DNA of 64,000 bases from Todiramphus chloris collaris (taxonomy: Eukaryota; Chordata; Aves; Coraciiformes; Alcedinidae): positions 5,593,448 through 5,657,447 of the forward strand of contig JANVCC010000073.1 in NCBI GenBank assembly GCA_025345505.1, written 5' to 3'. Below the pieces are notes generated by a model. That model was not told where the DNA came from and searched no databases. It saw only the letters and a program-made list of their open reading frames with translations. The number at the start of each line of letters is the position of its first letter. Within the stretch, counting starts at the first letter, position 1. Of this stretch, positions 34,101-44,580 are shown one piece after another. The position numbers and the translations under genes were made by a program.

Positions 34101-37100
34101 AGGTTTCTTCTGTTTTATTTCTCCAGGGAAATGAAGGGAGAGAGAGGAGAGGAAAGAAAACAGACTGAACATGTTCTGATTTTGGAAAACAGGAAAGAAA
34201 AAGAGAAAAATAGTCCTAAAAGCAATAGAAACATCACTGGCAGTATGAAACAGTTTCACGTCTGTTATAAACTGTCATTGAGAGATGTAAAATGTTTTGT
34301 TCAGCTCTGATACCTTTTGTGATGTAGTTGATGGCTGCCCAGCTTTGTTTCTCATGTTTCAAAGATCACTTCGGTACTTCCAGTAAATACACAATTTGCC
34401 TAATCTCGATATGTCTACGTATTCCTAGAGTGACCTTCAGCATGGAGTCTGCACTATAATGTAAATTTCTGGGTAATTTTTTATCGCTAATAATTTCCAT
34501 TATTTAGTTAGAGGGAAGTAGAACAAAAAAAAAAAAACAAAAAAAAAACAGAGAAGTACTCACTCTTTCTTTTATTTTCTTTTTCTTAAACAGTGAATAC
34601 AGCAACCACATGTTTTTCTCAGCTTTTACCAAAGCTCCCATGCACAGATATGCCTGGGACCTGTCTCATCTCTGTGCATGATGCTCAGACTGGAATTTCA
34701 GGGGCTATTGGGTCCATTGGCTTATTTTGCCAAAGCCAGGTTTAGCATCCTCCACTGAATACACATCTCCATCTCTCATGCCTTTCCTACCTGCTCCTCC
34801 AATCTTTCCACAAAAGTGCTCTGCTTTGGTAAACTTTTGCCTGTCAAAGCACTTCTCTAGTTTATAGGCCACATTTCTTTAAACTGCCATTGCTATCCTC
34901 GGTGCGAGGCGATTTCCTGGTATCTTTATGATAACTGCCTCCAAAGTTATTGTGTGGTATGTTGTTTACTGTACCTGCTATTTCTTAAATAATGCTCAGA
35001 ATTGAAATGTTAAGAAGTATTGGAAGCAAGGCTTGGCTCCAGCATTTTTCAGCTACCTTTCTGTCTATATCAAATCATGCTCAGCCTAACGTTTTTCATT
35101 TAATTTTTTATCTGGATTTATCCAAGATGCTATGGGAAATTTCCCTTATAATAAATCTACTGAGGATCTACTTTCTATAAGCAGCCTGCACGACATTCAC
35201 CAGTAATATTCTTTGCTTTTACCCCTTTGCTTATCACATAAATGTTTAAATGCAACATAACATTAAGAGATGAGTAGCCCATAATTTCCAGAAACAATTA
35301 GGTAGGGTTTTATTTCTTACTGAGGACTCTTCCTTCAAAGATTGCAGAGCTTCATAGACAGCACTCCTTTATGTTCTTCCTATTTTCATTTCATGTTTTA
35401 TTTCATTCATGAAATTTCTTCCAAAGGACATAAATTGCCATTAATATAGCAAAAACTCCCAACTGATTGTGTGCAGATGAAATACCTTGTTACATACCTA
35501 GACCCTGATCTAGACTAATGGTGGGTAATTTTAGGATTCTCTATTTTACTCAGCATTGCAACATTCTGCCTGACCCTTTCTCTAACGCCTTAGTGTTTCA
35601 CTTGCACTGAATGACTTCTGAGTGTTAAGGAGATATATCACCATTCCCTCTGATGGTTATTTAAAAGAGATTCTGCTTTTATTGCCTATTCCCATCACAG
35701 GAATCGTAGCACTCCTTACCTCTTGCTATGTCTATTCCATTTTCATTTAACTCAAGATTCTTCTTATTTCCCATTTTTCAGCTAGCTGTTAAGGTATTTG
35801 TTAGCCCTCTCTATTCACCCTCTGATTTCATGCAAGAAGAAAAAATAGGCCTTCTGCCACAATGATCTTCCCTGAAAAGAAGGTTGTGTATTTCTGGATT
35901 GCCTGTAACCTTCCTGGATCCCTCCGTTTACTGTTTTACAATGGGGGAATAAAACAACCTTAATTAATAACAGGGCTTAATTGCCTGTTGTTAGAAATGT
36001 ATTCAAGGCATTTGGGGAAACCCTTAATAACAACTCTTCTTCCTCTTCTGCTTTTTGACAGGTACCTGTCCCCTCTCTTACCTAATTTCTTGATGTCCCT
36101 GAAACAGTTTTCTCAGGTATTCCTTCTCCTACTGAAGTAAGGCACACGTCTCTGTTTAGAGACACATCTTTTCATAGACACATCTTTGTTCTTTCAATAC
36201 AATGGTACCTCTGCACAGCTTTTGCTCTCAGCGCTTCCGAGACCTCTGCTTTTGCCAAATGTAAGGTAATTAAATTGTCTCATTAAAACAAGATCCTTTG
36301 GCTATGAAGTCCCCCAGCTCTCTCAGAGAAACCTCTCTGCTCTCTTTCTGGCAGACCATTCCATCAGATCTTTCCCCTTTCACCCTGTTTGATGAAACAT
36401 TACCACTTAGTTCGTTACCCCTAAGTACTTAATGTACTTTAAAGGTAGTTTACTCCAAGCCTGATGGCTCGTGGGACACACAGCCTGACCAAGAGTGTTC
36501 TGAAGCAAACGCAAGTTCTGGATGACAGCAATCCACACCACCCTTCCTGATGACAGGGGACGCTGGGCAGGTTGCTAAGCACACCAGTGAGAGCATTAGA
36601 GAAGCAGAAGACAGCAGGCAGAAAGCAAGAGAATTATCCAGCACAAAGAGGCAGCACATGCCCTCCTGAGTCAAGCTGCCTGGATCCTCTCCATGACACC
36701 TCACTCATCCTTCCTACATGCTTCAGGCCTGCTTTCTCTTTTTGTTTGGTGCCCACAGGAACCATGGGCTCTGCAAAGCAAAACCTGGTCCTCTTTGATC
36801 TACAAAGAACTTTATGCAGCCCTCTGCCTGAAGTCAAGGTGAAGGAGACAATTCTCACACATGTCTGCAAGTGGTACTAATTAGGACATGCTAATGGTAC
36901 TAATTAGGACATACTTTGGCGCTGTTACATGAAAACACCCCGTTCTGAGGCTGTGAAGGCTGGAAACCAGCTACCGCCTGCCCAGCCCTTCCCAGCACCC
37001 TGCTCCCAGCCCCACAGAGCACTCACAGAACACAGAGGCAGTAGACTCCCGGGATGCTCTCACTGTCCCGCAGCAGGTAGCTGCCATCAGTGCCCGCTGC

Positions 37101-37163
37101 CAGCAGCAGCCTCTCTGCAGCCTCGCGGGTGATGGCCCCATGGTAGATGGGCAGCGCATCCAT
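22121..37163 (-). CDS. SH2D1A: SH2 domain-containing protein 1A (SAP), four exons
   Basis: SAP is a single-SH2-domain cytoplasmic adaptor of T, NK and NKT cells. It binds ITSM tyrosine motifs of SLAM-family receptors and recruits the kinase FYN. The coding join, minus strand, is 37163-37027, 25069-25006, 22663-22522 and 22161-22121. Exon lengths are 137, 64, 142 and 41 coding bases, against 137, 64, 145 and 41 in human as I recall it. The protein is 127 residues. It starts [20 protein letters not shown] and contains the phosphotyrosine-binding LLRDSES (Arg32), [19 protein letters not shown], and [14 protein letters not shown] with the Arg at position 78 that contacts FYN in human SAP. Introns are 11957, 2342 and 360 bases, all GT-AG with matching phases. 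The convergent neighbour TENM1 is the same as in human, which argues against the paralogue SH2D1B. Confidence 0.95.
22162..22521 (-). other. SH2D1A: SH2D1A intron 3
   Basis: This 360-base intron has donor GTACTC and acceptor TTCTCTTAG on the minus strand. No other feature is seen. Confidence 0.75.
22522..22663 (-). CDS. SH2D1A: SH2D1A exon 3
   Basis: This 142-base exon has acceptor GCTTCACAG and donor CCAG|GTACTC. It encodes [20 protein letters not shown], then [14 protein letters not shown], then [13 protein letters not shown] and one base of a Gly codon. It holds the end of the SH2 fold and the FYN-SH3-binding Arg78. It is one codon shorter than in human, in the variable tail. The run of four valines is unlike the human PVEKKSS segment. 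Confidence 0.97.
22664..25005 (-). other. SH2D1A: SH2D1A intron 2
   Basis: This 2342-base intron has donor GTGTGT and acceptor CTTCACAG on the minus strand. It has no recognised repeat family and no further exon. Poly-T and poly-A runs lie at about 23743 and 23959. Confidence 0.8.
25006..25069 (-). CDS. SH2D1A: SH2D1A exon 2
   Basis: This 64-base exon, identical in length to human, completes the split Leu46 codon and encodes [20 protein letters not shown] then Glu67. The acceptor is TTTTTCACAG and the donor is GAG|GTGTGT. It forms the central beta strands of the SH2 domain and part of the pocket that binds residues around the target tyrosine. It is far too short to appear as an ORF. Confidence 0.97.
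26459..27031 (+). mobile_element. Solo LTR of an endogenous retrovirus (copy 2)
   Basis: This 573-base element starts TGTGATGGATTGACCTTGGC and ends CCCAGTACA. The flanks are tcctg (26454-26458) and acctg (27032-27036), a 5-base target duplication with one mismatch. It is in the same orientation as copy 1 at 20721-21298. By eye it is about nine-tenths identical to it, and nearly identical over the last ~140 bases. It sits in SH2D1A intron 1, antisense to the gene. No internal retroviral genes adjoin it. Open frames across it are not proteins. Confidence 0.87.
30421..30466 (+). repeat. A-rich AAACCC-type tract
   Basis: This is a low-complexity run of adenines broken by CC and CCC. Similar tracts occur at about 21885-21930, 60806-60838 and 62280-62335. 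They look like decayed oligo(A) runs or simple repeats. Confidence 0.6.
34560..36430. other. Pyrimidine-biased stretch in SH2D1A intron 1
   Basis: The + strand is visibly rich in C and T over nearly 1.9 kb (many ttct, ctcct and ccttt strings). This kind of strand bias is often left by an old inverted LINE or ERV body. I cannot align it to any family from memory and see no retained reading frame. Unclassified. Confidence 0.35.
37027..37163 (-). CDS. SH2D1A: SH2D1A exon 1 (coding part)
   Basis: These 137 coding bases start at the ATG at 37163-37161 in good context (GGC ATG G, purine at -3 and G at +4). They encode [20 protein letters not shown], then [20 protein letters not shown], then YCLCV and two bases of Leu46, before the donor CT|GTGAGT. 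Arg13 and Arg32, the SH2 phosphotyrosine contacts, are present, and the exon length equals human. A longer open frame in another register across the same bases is a shadow. Confidence 0.96.
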
Positions 37164-37350
37164 GCCGGGTCGCCTCCTGCGGCGGACGCCTCTCCCTGCG
37201 CACAGCCCTGCCTCCGACTGCTCCTCAGCCCTGCGCTCCCCTCAGCACCGTTGTCTCGGTGGCAGATGTAAACAGGATGTGTTCACACCTCAGAAGCCTC
37301 CACACAGGGTGAGACAGCGCTGAGGGAAGAGCGAGGAACGAGCACAACCT
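37164..37350 (-). promoter_or_regulatory. SH2D1A: SH2D1A 5' UTR and proximal promoter
   Basis: This moderately GC- and CpG-rich sequence lies directly upstream of the start codon. There is no clear TATA box. It contains a FOX:ETS-like composite motif at 37268-37280. The transcription start cannot be placed from sequence alone. Confidence 0.5.
37268..37280 (+). promoter_or_regulatory. FOX:ETS-like composite site
   Basis: GTAAACAGGATGT joins a forkhead core (GTAAACA) to an ETS core (CAGGATGT) with the shared overlap typical of FOX:ETS composite elements. It lies about 105 bases upstream of the SH2D1A start codon. FOXO1 and ETS1 act in T and NK cells, the cells that express SAP. The function is inferred. 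Confidence 0.45.
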
Positions 37351-39325
37351 TTTTGCGTGTGTGGGTTGGGTTGGTTTGTTCTTTTTTTTTTTTCCTGTGC
37401 CCCTTTTTGTTTTCCTTTTTCACAGGCTGTAGCATCCTCGCAGCATCGCAGTTCGCTCACAGAGGTGTCACTTCACAGCCCACGTGGCTCCTCTCTCGGC
37501 AGAGACGGGGCACGATGAAGTGGACGACGGCCACTGGGCCAATGGCCGCCCTGGCCAGGGCTATGGTACCACCCGGCACTTGGCTTCTCCAGTGCCAACT
37601 GAAGGGGGAGTGAAGAAGGGTAAAGCAGGAGCCCAAAGGATCTCTACAGATTAGGGGTTATATTTTAATCTCTTGTTTTTAAAATCCCCAGGGGTGAGGA
37701 ACTAAAGGGAGCAAACTGGCCCTGCTGTCCCCACCCCACCAGGTCACTCGCCTCGGGCTGCGGGTGCCAGGCACAGTGCCCGCTCCACAGAGGGCTGATT
37801 TACCTCGTGGGTGGATATTTTCACAGCCTTTGGTGGTGGTTAATCACTGTTAATACCAGAGACACTCATTATTTCTGCTTGGAGGCAGGCCATGGCCTCG
37901 GCACAGGCACGGAGGCCCCTCAAGCCCGCCCTGACACCATCGGCCCGTTGGCCCGGTGCGTGGGTGGGTGGACAACATCCAGAGACGTGGCTGAAAAAGC
38001 CATTTCTGTCCCCTGCTGTGGCCACGGACACTTCCTAAATACACTTGTCACTTGGAAGCTCCCACGCACACGTGCTTGCAAACGGATCTGTTTGCAAACA
38101 AGCTGAAAATGTGCTTTTTTTCTTTAACACTTCCCCCCTAGATATTTCCACCCATGGAAGAACTGAGCCTGGTTCCTGGTGCTGAGCGGCATCGCACGGC
38201 GGTGACAAGATGCGGCTGCCCGGGCAACCATGGCCACCAGCCGGCCACCGTGGGCTTCAGCGAGCCGAGGGCTGGATTCACTCCTGGCACAAGGCACTGT
38301 GCTCCCTGATCAACCACCTTCTCCCACCTGAGTGTGTATGAGTAAGAACCCACTCAAACACAGCAGTAAGTATGGGTTGTGCTTGGGATTGGTTTGTCTT
38401 AAAGTGAGTTTGCCAGCAGGACAGGGCAGGATGAAATCATCTCCCCCAGGTGCTCACAGAATGCTGTGTCCTGGTTGAAGTTAGGGACGGGTGAAAGAAA
38501 GAGCTCCCTAGATACACACATTTCAGTAACAAAAATAAAATTCAAAACCACCCAAAATGAGGGCAGCTCTCCTTACGTTTCAATCAATCACAATGTTTTC
38601 TCTCAATCGTTTCACAGGACATCTTTCAGCTCTGACCTTTAATATAGTTTTTCCTTGAAAATATTTTTTTTTTCACCTAGCTTTAGCTTTTCCTTCTGCA
38701 GGAGAGGGCATTTCTGACCAGTGAGTCACAGGGTAGCTCATGTATGGGGCACAGCACCAGCCTCTTGCCTCGCAGACGAGACCCCAGCGAGCAGCTGCCT
38801 CCCTGCCCAGCACCTGCAGGGCTGAGAGCTGCAGGAAACCTCAGCTGAAGAAGGACTGAAAAGTTCCACCACTGTGTTTATGGCTTTTCTGTCTTGTTAT
38901 GTAGGTGTTCATTACCCTGTTTACGCGAACCTGGGGACTCAGTTATCCTGCTCGCTTTTTTAAACCAGTTGTTAAGTATTTGCACAAAAAAAAAGGTAGA
39001 GTTGCTGCCTGCTGCAAATGTGGTTCATGTGGATGGTGACAAGTTGTAAACAAAGCCCTGTTCCCTTGTAAAGCTGCTGCCTATTTCTTCTCGTTTTCCA
39101 GACCGCTTGCACTCTTGGGGATTTCATCTAACTTTCCCATTTCTTAACCTATTGCCAGTATTAACAGCTGATTTCAGAAGAAATATGTGTGTAGTTAACT
39201 GGAGAGGAAAAACAAGCAGAATCATCCAGTTCTGCAGATCTCACTGCCCCACTCATCAAATTTCATCTAAAGTATAAGTAGAAAATTATGAAACTTTTGT
39301 CTATGAGATGCCCTCTTAGGGCCTA
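37351..39325. other. Intergenic DNA upstream of SH2D1A
   Basis: Nothing identifiable was found. A thymine run lies at about 37382-37395. Open frames of up to about 100 codons on both strands have no recognisable domain. Confidence 0.65.
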
Positions 39326-39646
39326 TCAGAAAGATTGGGACTGTCTTTTTATCAGGGGCTGTTGCAACAGGACAAGGGGACATGGTTTTAAACTAGAAGA
39401 GGGGAGATTCAGAATAGAAAGAAGTTAAAAAATAAAAATTTAAGGAAGAAAATTTTTACAATGAGGGTGCTGAGACACTGGCACAGATTGCCCAGAGATG
39501 TGGTAGAAGTCCCATCCCTGGAAACATTCCAGTTCAGGTTGGATGGGCTCTGAGCAACCTGGTCAAGTTAAAGATGTCCCTGCTCCTTGCAGGGGGTTGG
39601 CCTAGATGACCTTTAAAGGTCCCTTCCATCCCAAAACATTCTGTGA
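39326..39646 (+). mobile_element. CR1 LINE 3' fragment
   Basis: This is the 3' end of a chicken-repeat-1 retrotransposon, 5'-truncated as usual. Hallmarks are ggtggtag-type text before ggaaacattccagttcaggt, then ggttggcctagatgacc, aaaggtcccttccatccc and the terminal attctgtga. No reverse-transcriptase sequence is retained. Confidence 0.92.
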
Positions 39647-40509
39647 CCACCATACGAGGCCAGCCTGCGTACCCCCAGCACTTTGATGAAGCAATATCTG
39701 TTACTGTAAAAGAGCAATAAACACCCAATTTTGCTTTTGTGAGTAAGGAACCCATAAAACTCCAGCTACTGAACCCAGAAGCCCGGGCTTCCATACAAAT
39801 CCTTTTACGGCCACAGTGCCTGAGGGATACACAGCTCGTAAGAAGTCATGAAGATGATGGATTTTGGAACAGGGGGCACTAAGCAAGCATTGAGGCACCA
39901 AACAGGATAAACCAGACCAAAGGACAGAGGTGCTTTCTGGGCTGAGAAGAGATAAACTGTGACACTGTGAGCACAGCTCTGCACCATGCCACCGAGGCTG
40001 GAGAAATCCTCCCTTCTCCCAAACAAACCGTGTTCACTGCAGCTTTGCACTGTCAGCACCCAGTCAGGCTCGCATCCATTGCTCCATTTCTTATCCATTT
40101 CATCTTACACATCTAAAGTGTTGTTTGCCATCCTATTTCATACCACTGCATGTGCTCAGTGGGGCTGAGAAGGCAAACTACAAAACAGAGCAGCAGGCTC
40201 AGGAGAGCAACAGACAACCAAGCCATGCAGGAATACTGCTCCTGGTTGGACTCAGTCCCCATTGCCTTCCACTGAAAAATGGGGATTTCTTCAAGCACTT
40301 CAAGCCTTGCCCTGTAAGATGCTGGACACTTCTCTTGTTTTGTTTGGAGGGTATTCAGCATATTCTGGATACCACAGGTTTGTGCATTCCCTAGATGAGT
40401 CCAGCCAACAATTCCTGCAGTATACTACATAAAAAAATTATCTAAAAAATACATGAAGGAAAGGAAGCACTTAAAAGTGCTCTGAAATATTTGGTCAGGA
40501 AAAGCAGGT
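39647..40509. other. Intergenic DNA
   Basis: This stretch of about 860 bases between CR1 fragments has no recognised feature. Confidence 0.6.
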
Positions 40510-41212
40510 TTAGGAAGATAGGCCTGCATAGACCTCTTGGGTCATCAAGTCTACTTCCCTGCTATCTTAGCCAAACACATCATATAATCCCTTTCAGAAA
40601 CTCATTATACTCTGTCTTAAAAGTAGCTTGGGGTTTTTGTTGTTGTTGTCTCCACACTGGAAAGCAATTACAGAACATTGCTATTCTGCTGTTTGGAAAC
40701 CTGCTTCCAATTTCCATCCTAAATTTATTCATGACCAATTTATACTCATTTGTTCTTGTGCCAATGTTGTCCTTTAGTTTAAATAGATGTTTTCTCTTCC
40801 TGGAGCTTATGCCTATGTTGGATTTATAGTGGCCTCCCTCAGTCTTCATTTCACCAAACTCCTCTCACACTTAAGTGTCTCTCTTCCCATGGTCACTCTA
40901 ATTGTCTTTTTTAGTAGCTTCCTGAAAGTCAAGTGAATTGTTTGTGAATAGCGTGTGCTATCCTGGCTGGTTTTTGACATGTGCCTCATACACTCTTACC
41001 GGTGTTTCATTACCTGGTGAAAATATCTGCATTGCATGTTCTGTGTCTTTCTCCTCCTTATTCTTTTCTTAGACATGAGCATTCAGGTATGGTAGAAACC
41101 TGGTTAACAAGACCCAGATGCATGAGTTTGCACTCAAATCCTTCCAAATTTCATCCAGTTTACCCTATCCTGTCCTGAAGGTCACTCAGTTCTTCCACCA
41201 TGAGAGTTTTAT
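40510..41212 (-). mobile_element. Old CR1-like LINE, left part (inverted)
   Basis: The text resembles old CR1 3'-region sequence read backwards, for example gaccaatttatactcatttg, ttcttgtgccaatgttgtcc and cagtcttcatttcacc. It is much more diverged than the neighbouring CR1 at 41213. The same old element appears to resume after that insertion, at about 41633. Confidence 0.65.
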
Positions 41213-41632
41213 TCATAGAATCATAGACTGGTAGGAGTTGGAAGGGGTCTCTGGAGATCATCAAGTCCAACCCCCCTGGGCCAGAGCAGGGTCACCCAGG
41301 TCAGGTCACACAGGAACAGATCCAGGCTGGTCCTGAAAGTTTCCAGAGAAGGAGACTCCAGGGCTCTCATCCTTTCCTTATCGGAGAGATGTTGCAGTCC
41401 CCTCATCATCTTCATAGCTCTCTGTTGGACTCTCTAGTATTTCCCTATCCCTCTTGAACTGGGGCGACCAGAATTGAACACAATACTCCAGATGTGGTCT
41501 CATTAGAGCAGAGTAGAGAGGGAGTTGAACCTCCCTCGACTGCTGGACACATTCTTCTTTATGCCCCTCAGGATACCCTTGGTCTCCCTGGCCACAAGGG
41601 CACATTGCTCTTCCATGTTATTCATCTCTGCA
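41213..41632 (-). mobile_element. CR1 LINE 3' fragment (inverted), nested in an older CR1
   Basis: It starts with two copies of the 8-base CR1 terminal repeat in inverted form (tcatagaa tcatagac). It continues ggagttggaaggggtctctgg, agatcatcaagtccaacccc and gccacaagggcac, all standard inverted CR1 text. The frame-like stretches inside it are not functional. Confidence 0.92.
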
Positions 41633-41890
41633 GTCACAGTACCTCCCTCCCTTATGCCACGGGTAAATTCCATTAGCACATGCTTATTTTTTATGGGTTC
41701 ATCATTAATAAAAAATGTTAAATAATATCAGGCCCAAGCCTGATGTCTGGGAAGCTCTACTACCTTCTCTCAGTACTGATCTTCTCCTCCTACTACTCAC
41801 TCTCTTAATCAATTTTTGGTTTCTGTACTAATCTTCCATTTTAGCTAATAATTTCCCACATGGCACTGTGCCAAATGCTGTACTTAAGTT
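41633..41890 (-). mobile_element. Old CR1-like LINE, right part (inverted)
   Basis: The text resembles the old CR1 body (ctaataatttcccacatggc, actgtgccaaatgctgtactt). It is read as the continuation of the element at 40510-41212, split by the younger CR1. The right edge is uncertain. Confidence 0.55.
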
Positions 41891-44094
41891 TAGATAATTA
41901 GCTCTAAGCACTTCCTTGGTCTAGAAAAATCAATTATGATGATATTTCAGGCACCGGAACTTGTAGAAGTACCTGAGAAGTGGAGGTAGGGGAGGCAAAA
42001 GGAAATTACCTGAAGTTTTTTTGAACACCTGCAAAGATTTGGGTTTATTTTCATTGCCAGCTGAGCTGCTTCATTCATCCGTAGCGATGACATTTTCATA
42101 CGTTGTTGAATTTTATAACAATTCTCGCTATTATAACACTAACACAAGAGCATCATTAAAGTTCGTGGGTATTGTTATTTGACTGAAAATAAGAATGGCC
42201 TTCAAAACCTTTGTGAAACTAAGGCAACTGCAGAACTGTTACAGGAAGGCCTTGTATAAAGGGCTATAAAGCAAGACAAAAAGTGAAATACCTGCATTAG
42301 TAATTTTGCTGACACAACAGTATTATCGTAAATGCCATCCCTGTAGAAGCACTGAGAAAACAGCTTCAAAACCAGCAGCTATTACAATGCTTTTGAAAAA
42401 AAAAAAACTATTTAACTGGCAAAATTCCACATTAAAATACAGCTAACTTTACACACTATTTACATTATTTCGTGTTACTTTCATTCTTAGTGTAATCTAA
42501 CAAAATATTCAGAACTGTATGGAGTAGCATCTGCAGAAAGAGACTGGCTATTCACACATGAAAGTAATGCTGAGATTCAGTGAAGTGTTGGTTATTCTAC
42601 AGAGTACCTGCAGAGTCACCACTATCATGTTTCCTTTTTGAGCTGAAATGAAAGAGATTGAAAAAAAGCAGCTAGTAATTAGCTGTGTGGTTCTGAGCAT
42701 CAATACTGAAGGAGAATCCAAAGAAATTTTGGCTTAAAGTTCACAGATTAACATGTTTCTGCAGCCTCTGTGTTAGTTATGATATTCTATATACATGGCT
42801 TGGGGGATAAAAGGGTAAAAAAACCAAACCAGGAAGATAGTTATAATAAATAAAGTTTAGATGCAGATGTGGATTCCAGCCTTATACTCCAGGATATAGA
42901 TATACACACCATTCTGATCCCATTTGCTTTGAGATAGGCCACCTGTAAGACAGGGCTGTCACGGAGCTGCTCAAATGTTTGGGTAGTTGTGAGAGCAGTT
43001 GCAAATCCAGGCTTTTGCCTCCTTCAAACTAAACATACAGCCCACAGAACATCTCCTTAGCTAAGACAACTTAGTCCTCAAGTGACACATTAGCTCCTGG
43101 GAAGATTTCAGTACAGTGCTCAAAACTAGAAAAAAAAATAAACTTTCTCATCACCTGGAAACTGAGTGTTCGGTGTTGTCGATCAGAGTTGATTCTGGGC
43201 AAAGACTGAGAATACAAAAGGTTATGGATATTTGTGAATGAAACTCTTCATACTCATCAACGGTCGTCTTCTGAGCACAGGTAAATCACACACATACCAT
43301 CAATGACGACATTTCGCTGAACTTTAACAACATTATTTCCTCTGTGTGGTCGTGCTGCTTACCTGTGCAGTTGTTTTGAATGCTTTGTGAGCGAGATAAC
43401 ACTAAAATTGAAAGCGACACAATATGGTGAAATTCATATTAAAGGTTATCTGTGCTCTAATGCGGTTTCTTTTACCGGTTAATATTCCGTAATCCTTTCT
43501 CCAGAAGCCTTGCAGCAGCTGGCTATTTTGCAGGTGCGTGTGCATTACCGAGCGCAGATTCCATTTGTGATAATGTCAGCATCAGCAAAACTACTCACAG
43601 AAGCTTGCAGCTTTTTATTTTCTGCTATTACTCTTTCAACAACCCTTTCCCCTAAAATTCGGCAATGCATGGGTAGCCATAAGCATTAGGCACCCAGCTG
43701 CTTTGGGGACAGGGACTTCCATGTCTTTGTGATTTAACTGAATCAACTTCAAAGTCAACAGGGCTAAATCATATAACGAGGCTCTCAGGGTGGAGTAAAT
43801 GTCCATGCTGGAGCTCTTCCTGCAAACGTTCCCGTGCGAGCAAGTCTGGAGTTGAATATAAGCTTTAGAAACGGGATTTCCACGCGACACACGCACACGG
43901 TAGTTAAAATTGATTTGCTGATATCCCATCTGAGTTCCTAACAGATATTTATCTGAATTACAACAGCACCACGTAATTAGGCATAAATAAGGGCCTTTGT
44001 TCTGGAGGGGAGGAAAGTTTATCAGTTCTGAACCATATGCAATTGCGTGTCTAATCTCTGCCTGCAATTATTTCAAATGCACATCCAGATGATA
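41891..44094. other. Intergenic AT-rich DNA
   Basis: No gene or repeat was recognised. The stretches at about 42060-42185 and 43420-43600 keep scattered CpG and non-repetitive text within AT-rich sequence. They look like possible conserved noncoding elements, but that cannot be judged from one genome. Confidence 0.5.
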
Positions 44095-44580
44095 GCATTT
44101 ATATTCATTCTGAGATTCATTGAGTTTGAGGCCAGAAGGGATCATTATACCATCTGGCCTGACCTCCTGGATAACACAGGCCATTACATTTCCCCAATTA
44201 CCTCTACATTGAGCCCTGTAACATGTGTTTGACTAAAGTATAACTATTTTTGACTAAAGCTTATCTCCCAGAAAGGCATCTAGCCTTGATTCGGAGCCAT
44301 CAAGAGGAGAGAATCCACTACTTTGTGGGTACTTTGTTCCAGTGGCTAATCACACTCACTATTGAAAATGTAGGTCGTGTTTCCAATTTGAATTTGTCTG
44401 GCTCCAGATTCCGTCCGTTGGATATCATTATACTTCTCAGAGTTAAGTTAAAAAGCCCTTTGGCACCCATTATTTTTTCCCTGTGTAAGTGTTTATTCTC
44501 TGGAGTCAAGTCCCCTCTCAAGTATCTTGTTTTGGTTTTTTTCTAATCAGCCTTCACTGAACTCTGAAAACTCAGAGGGT
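44095..44580 (-). mobile_element. Ancient archosaur-type CR1 LINE (inverted)
   Basis: The text gaggccagaagggatcatta, ctggcctgacctcctggata, acacaggccattaca and attgagccctgtaacatgtg follows the old CR1-like family that is common in crocodilian and turtle genomes and survives as rare copies in birds. It is inverted relative to the + strand and 5'-truncated. The right boundary is approximate. Confidence 0.8.

Larger units (their letters stand above)
25070..37026 (-). other. SH2D1A: SH2D1A intron 1
   Basis: This 11957-base intron has donor GTGAGT and acceptor TTTTTCACAG on the minus strand. It contains a solo LTR at 26459-27031, adenine-rich tracts at 30421-30466, 34031-34059 and 34525-34550, and a pyrimidine-biased stretch at about 34560-36430. 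No exon of any recognised gene was found on either strand in the remainder. Confidence 0.8.

Noticed and set aside
22121-37163. Assignment as SH2D1B (EAT-2)
   Set aside because: The FYN-contact Arg78, the start MDA..YHG, the exon lengths and the TENM1 neighbour all fit SH2D1A.
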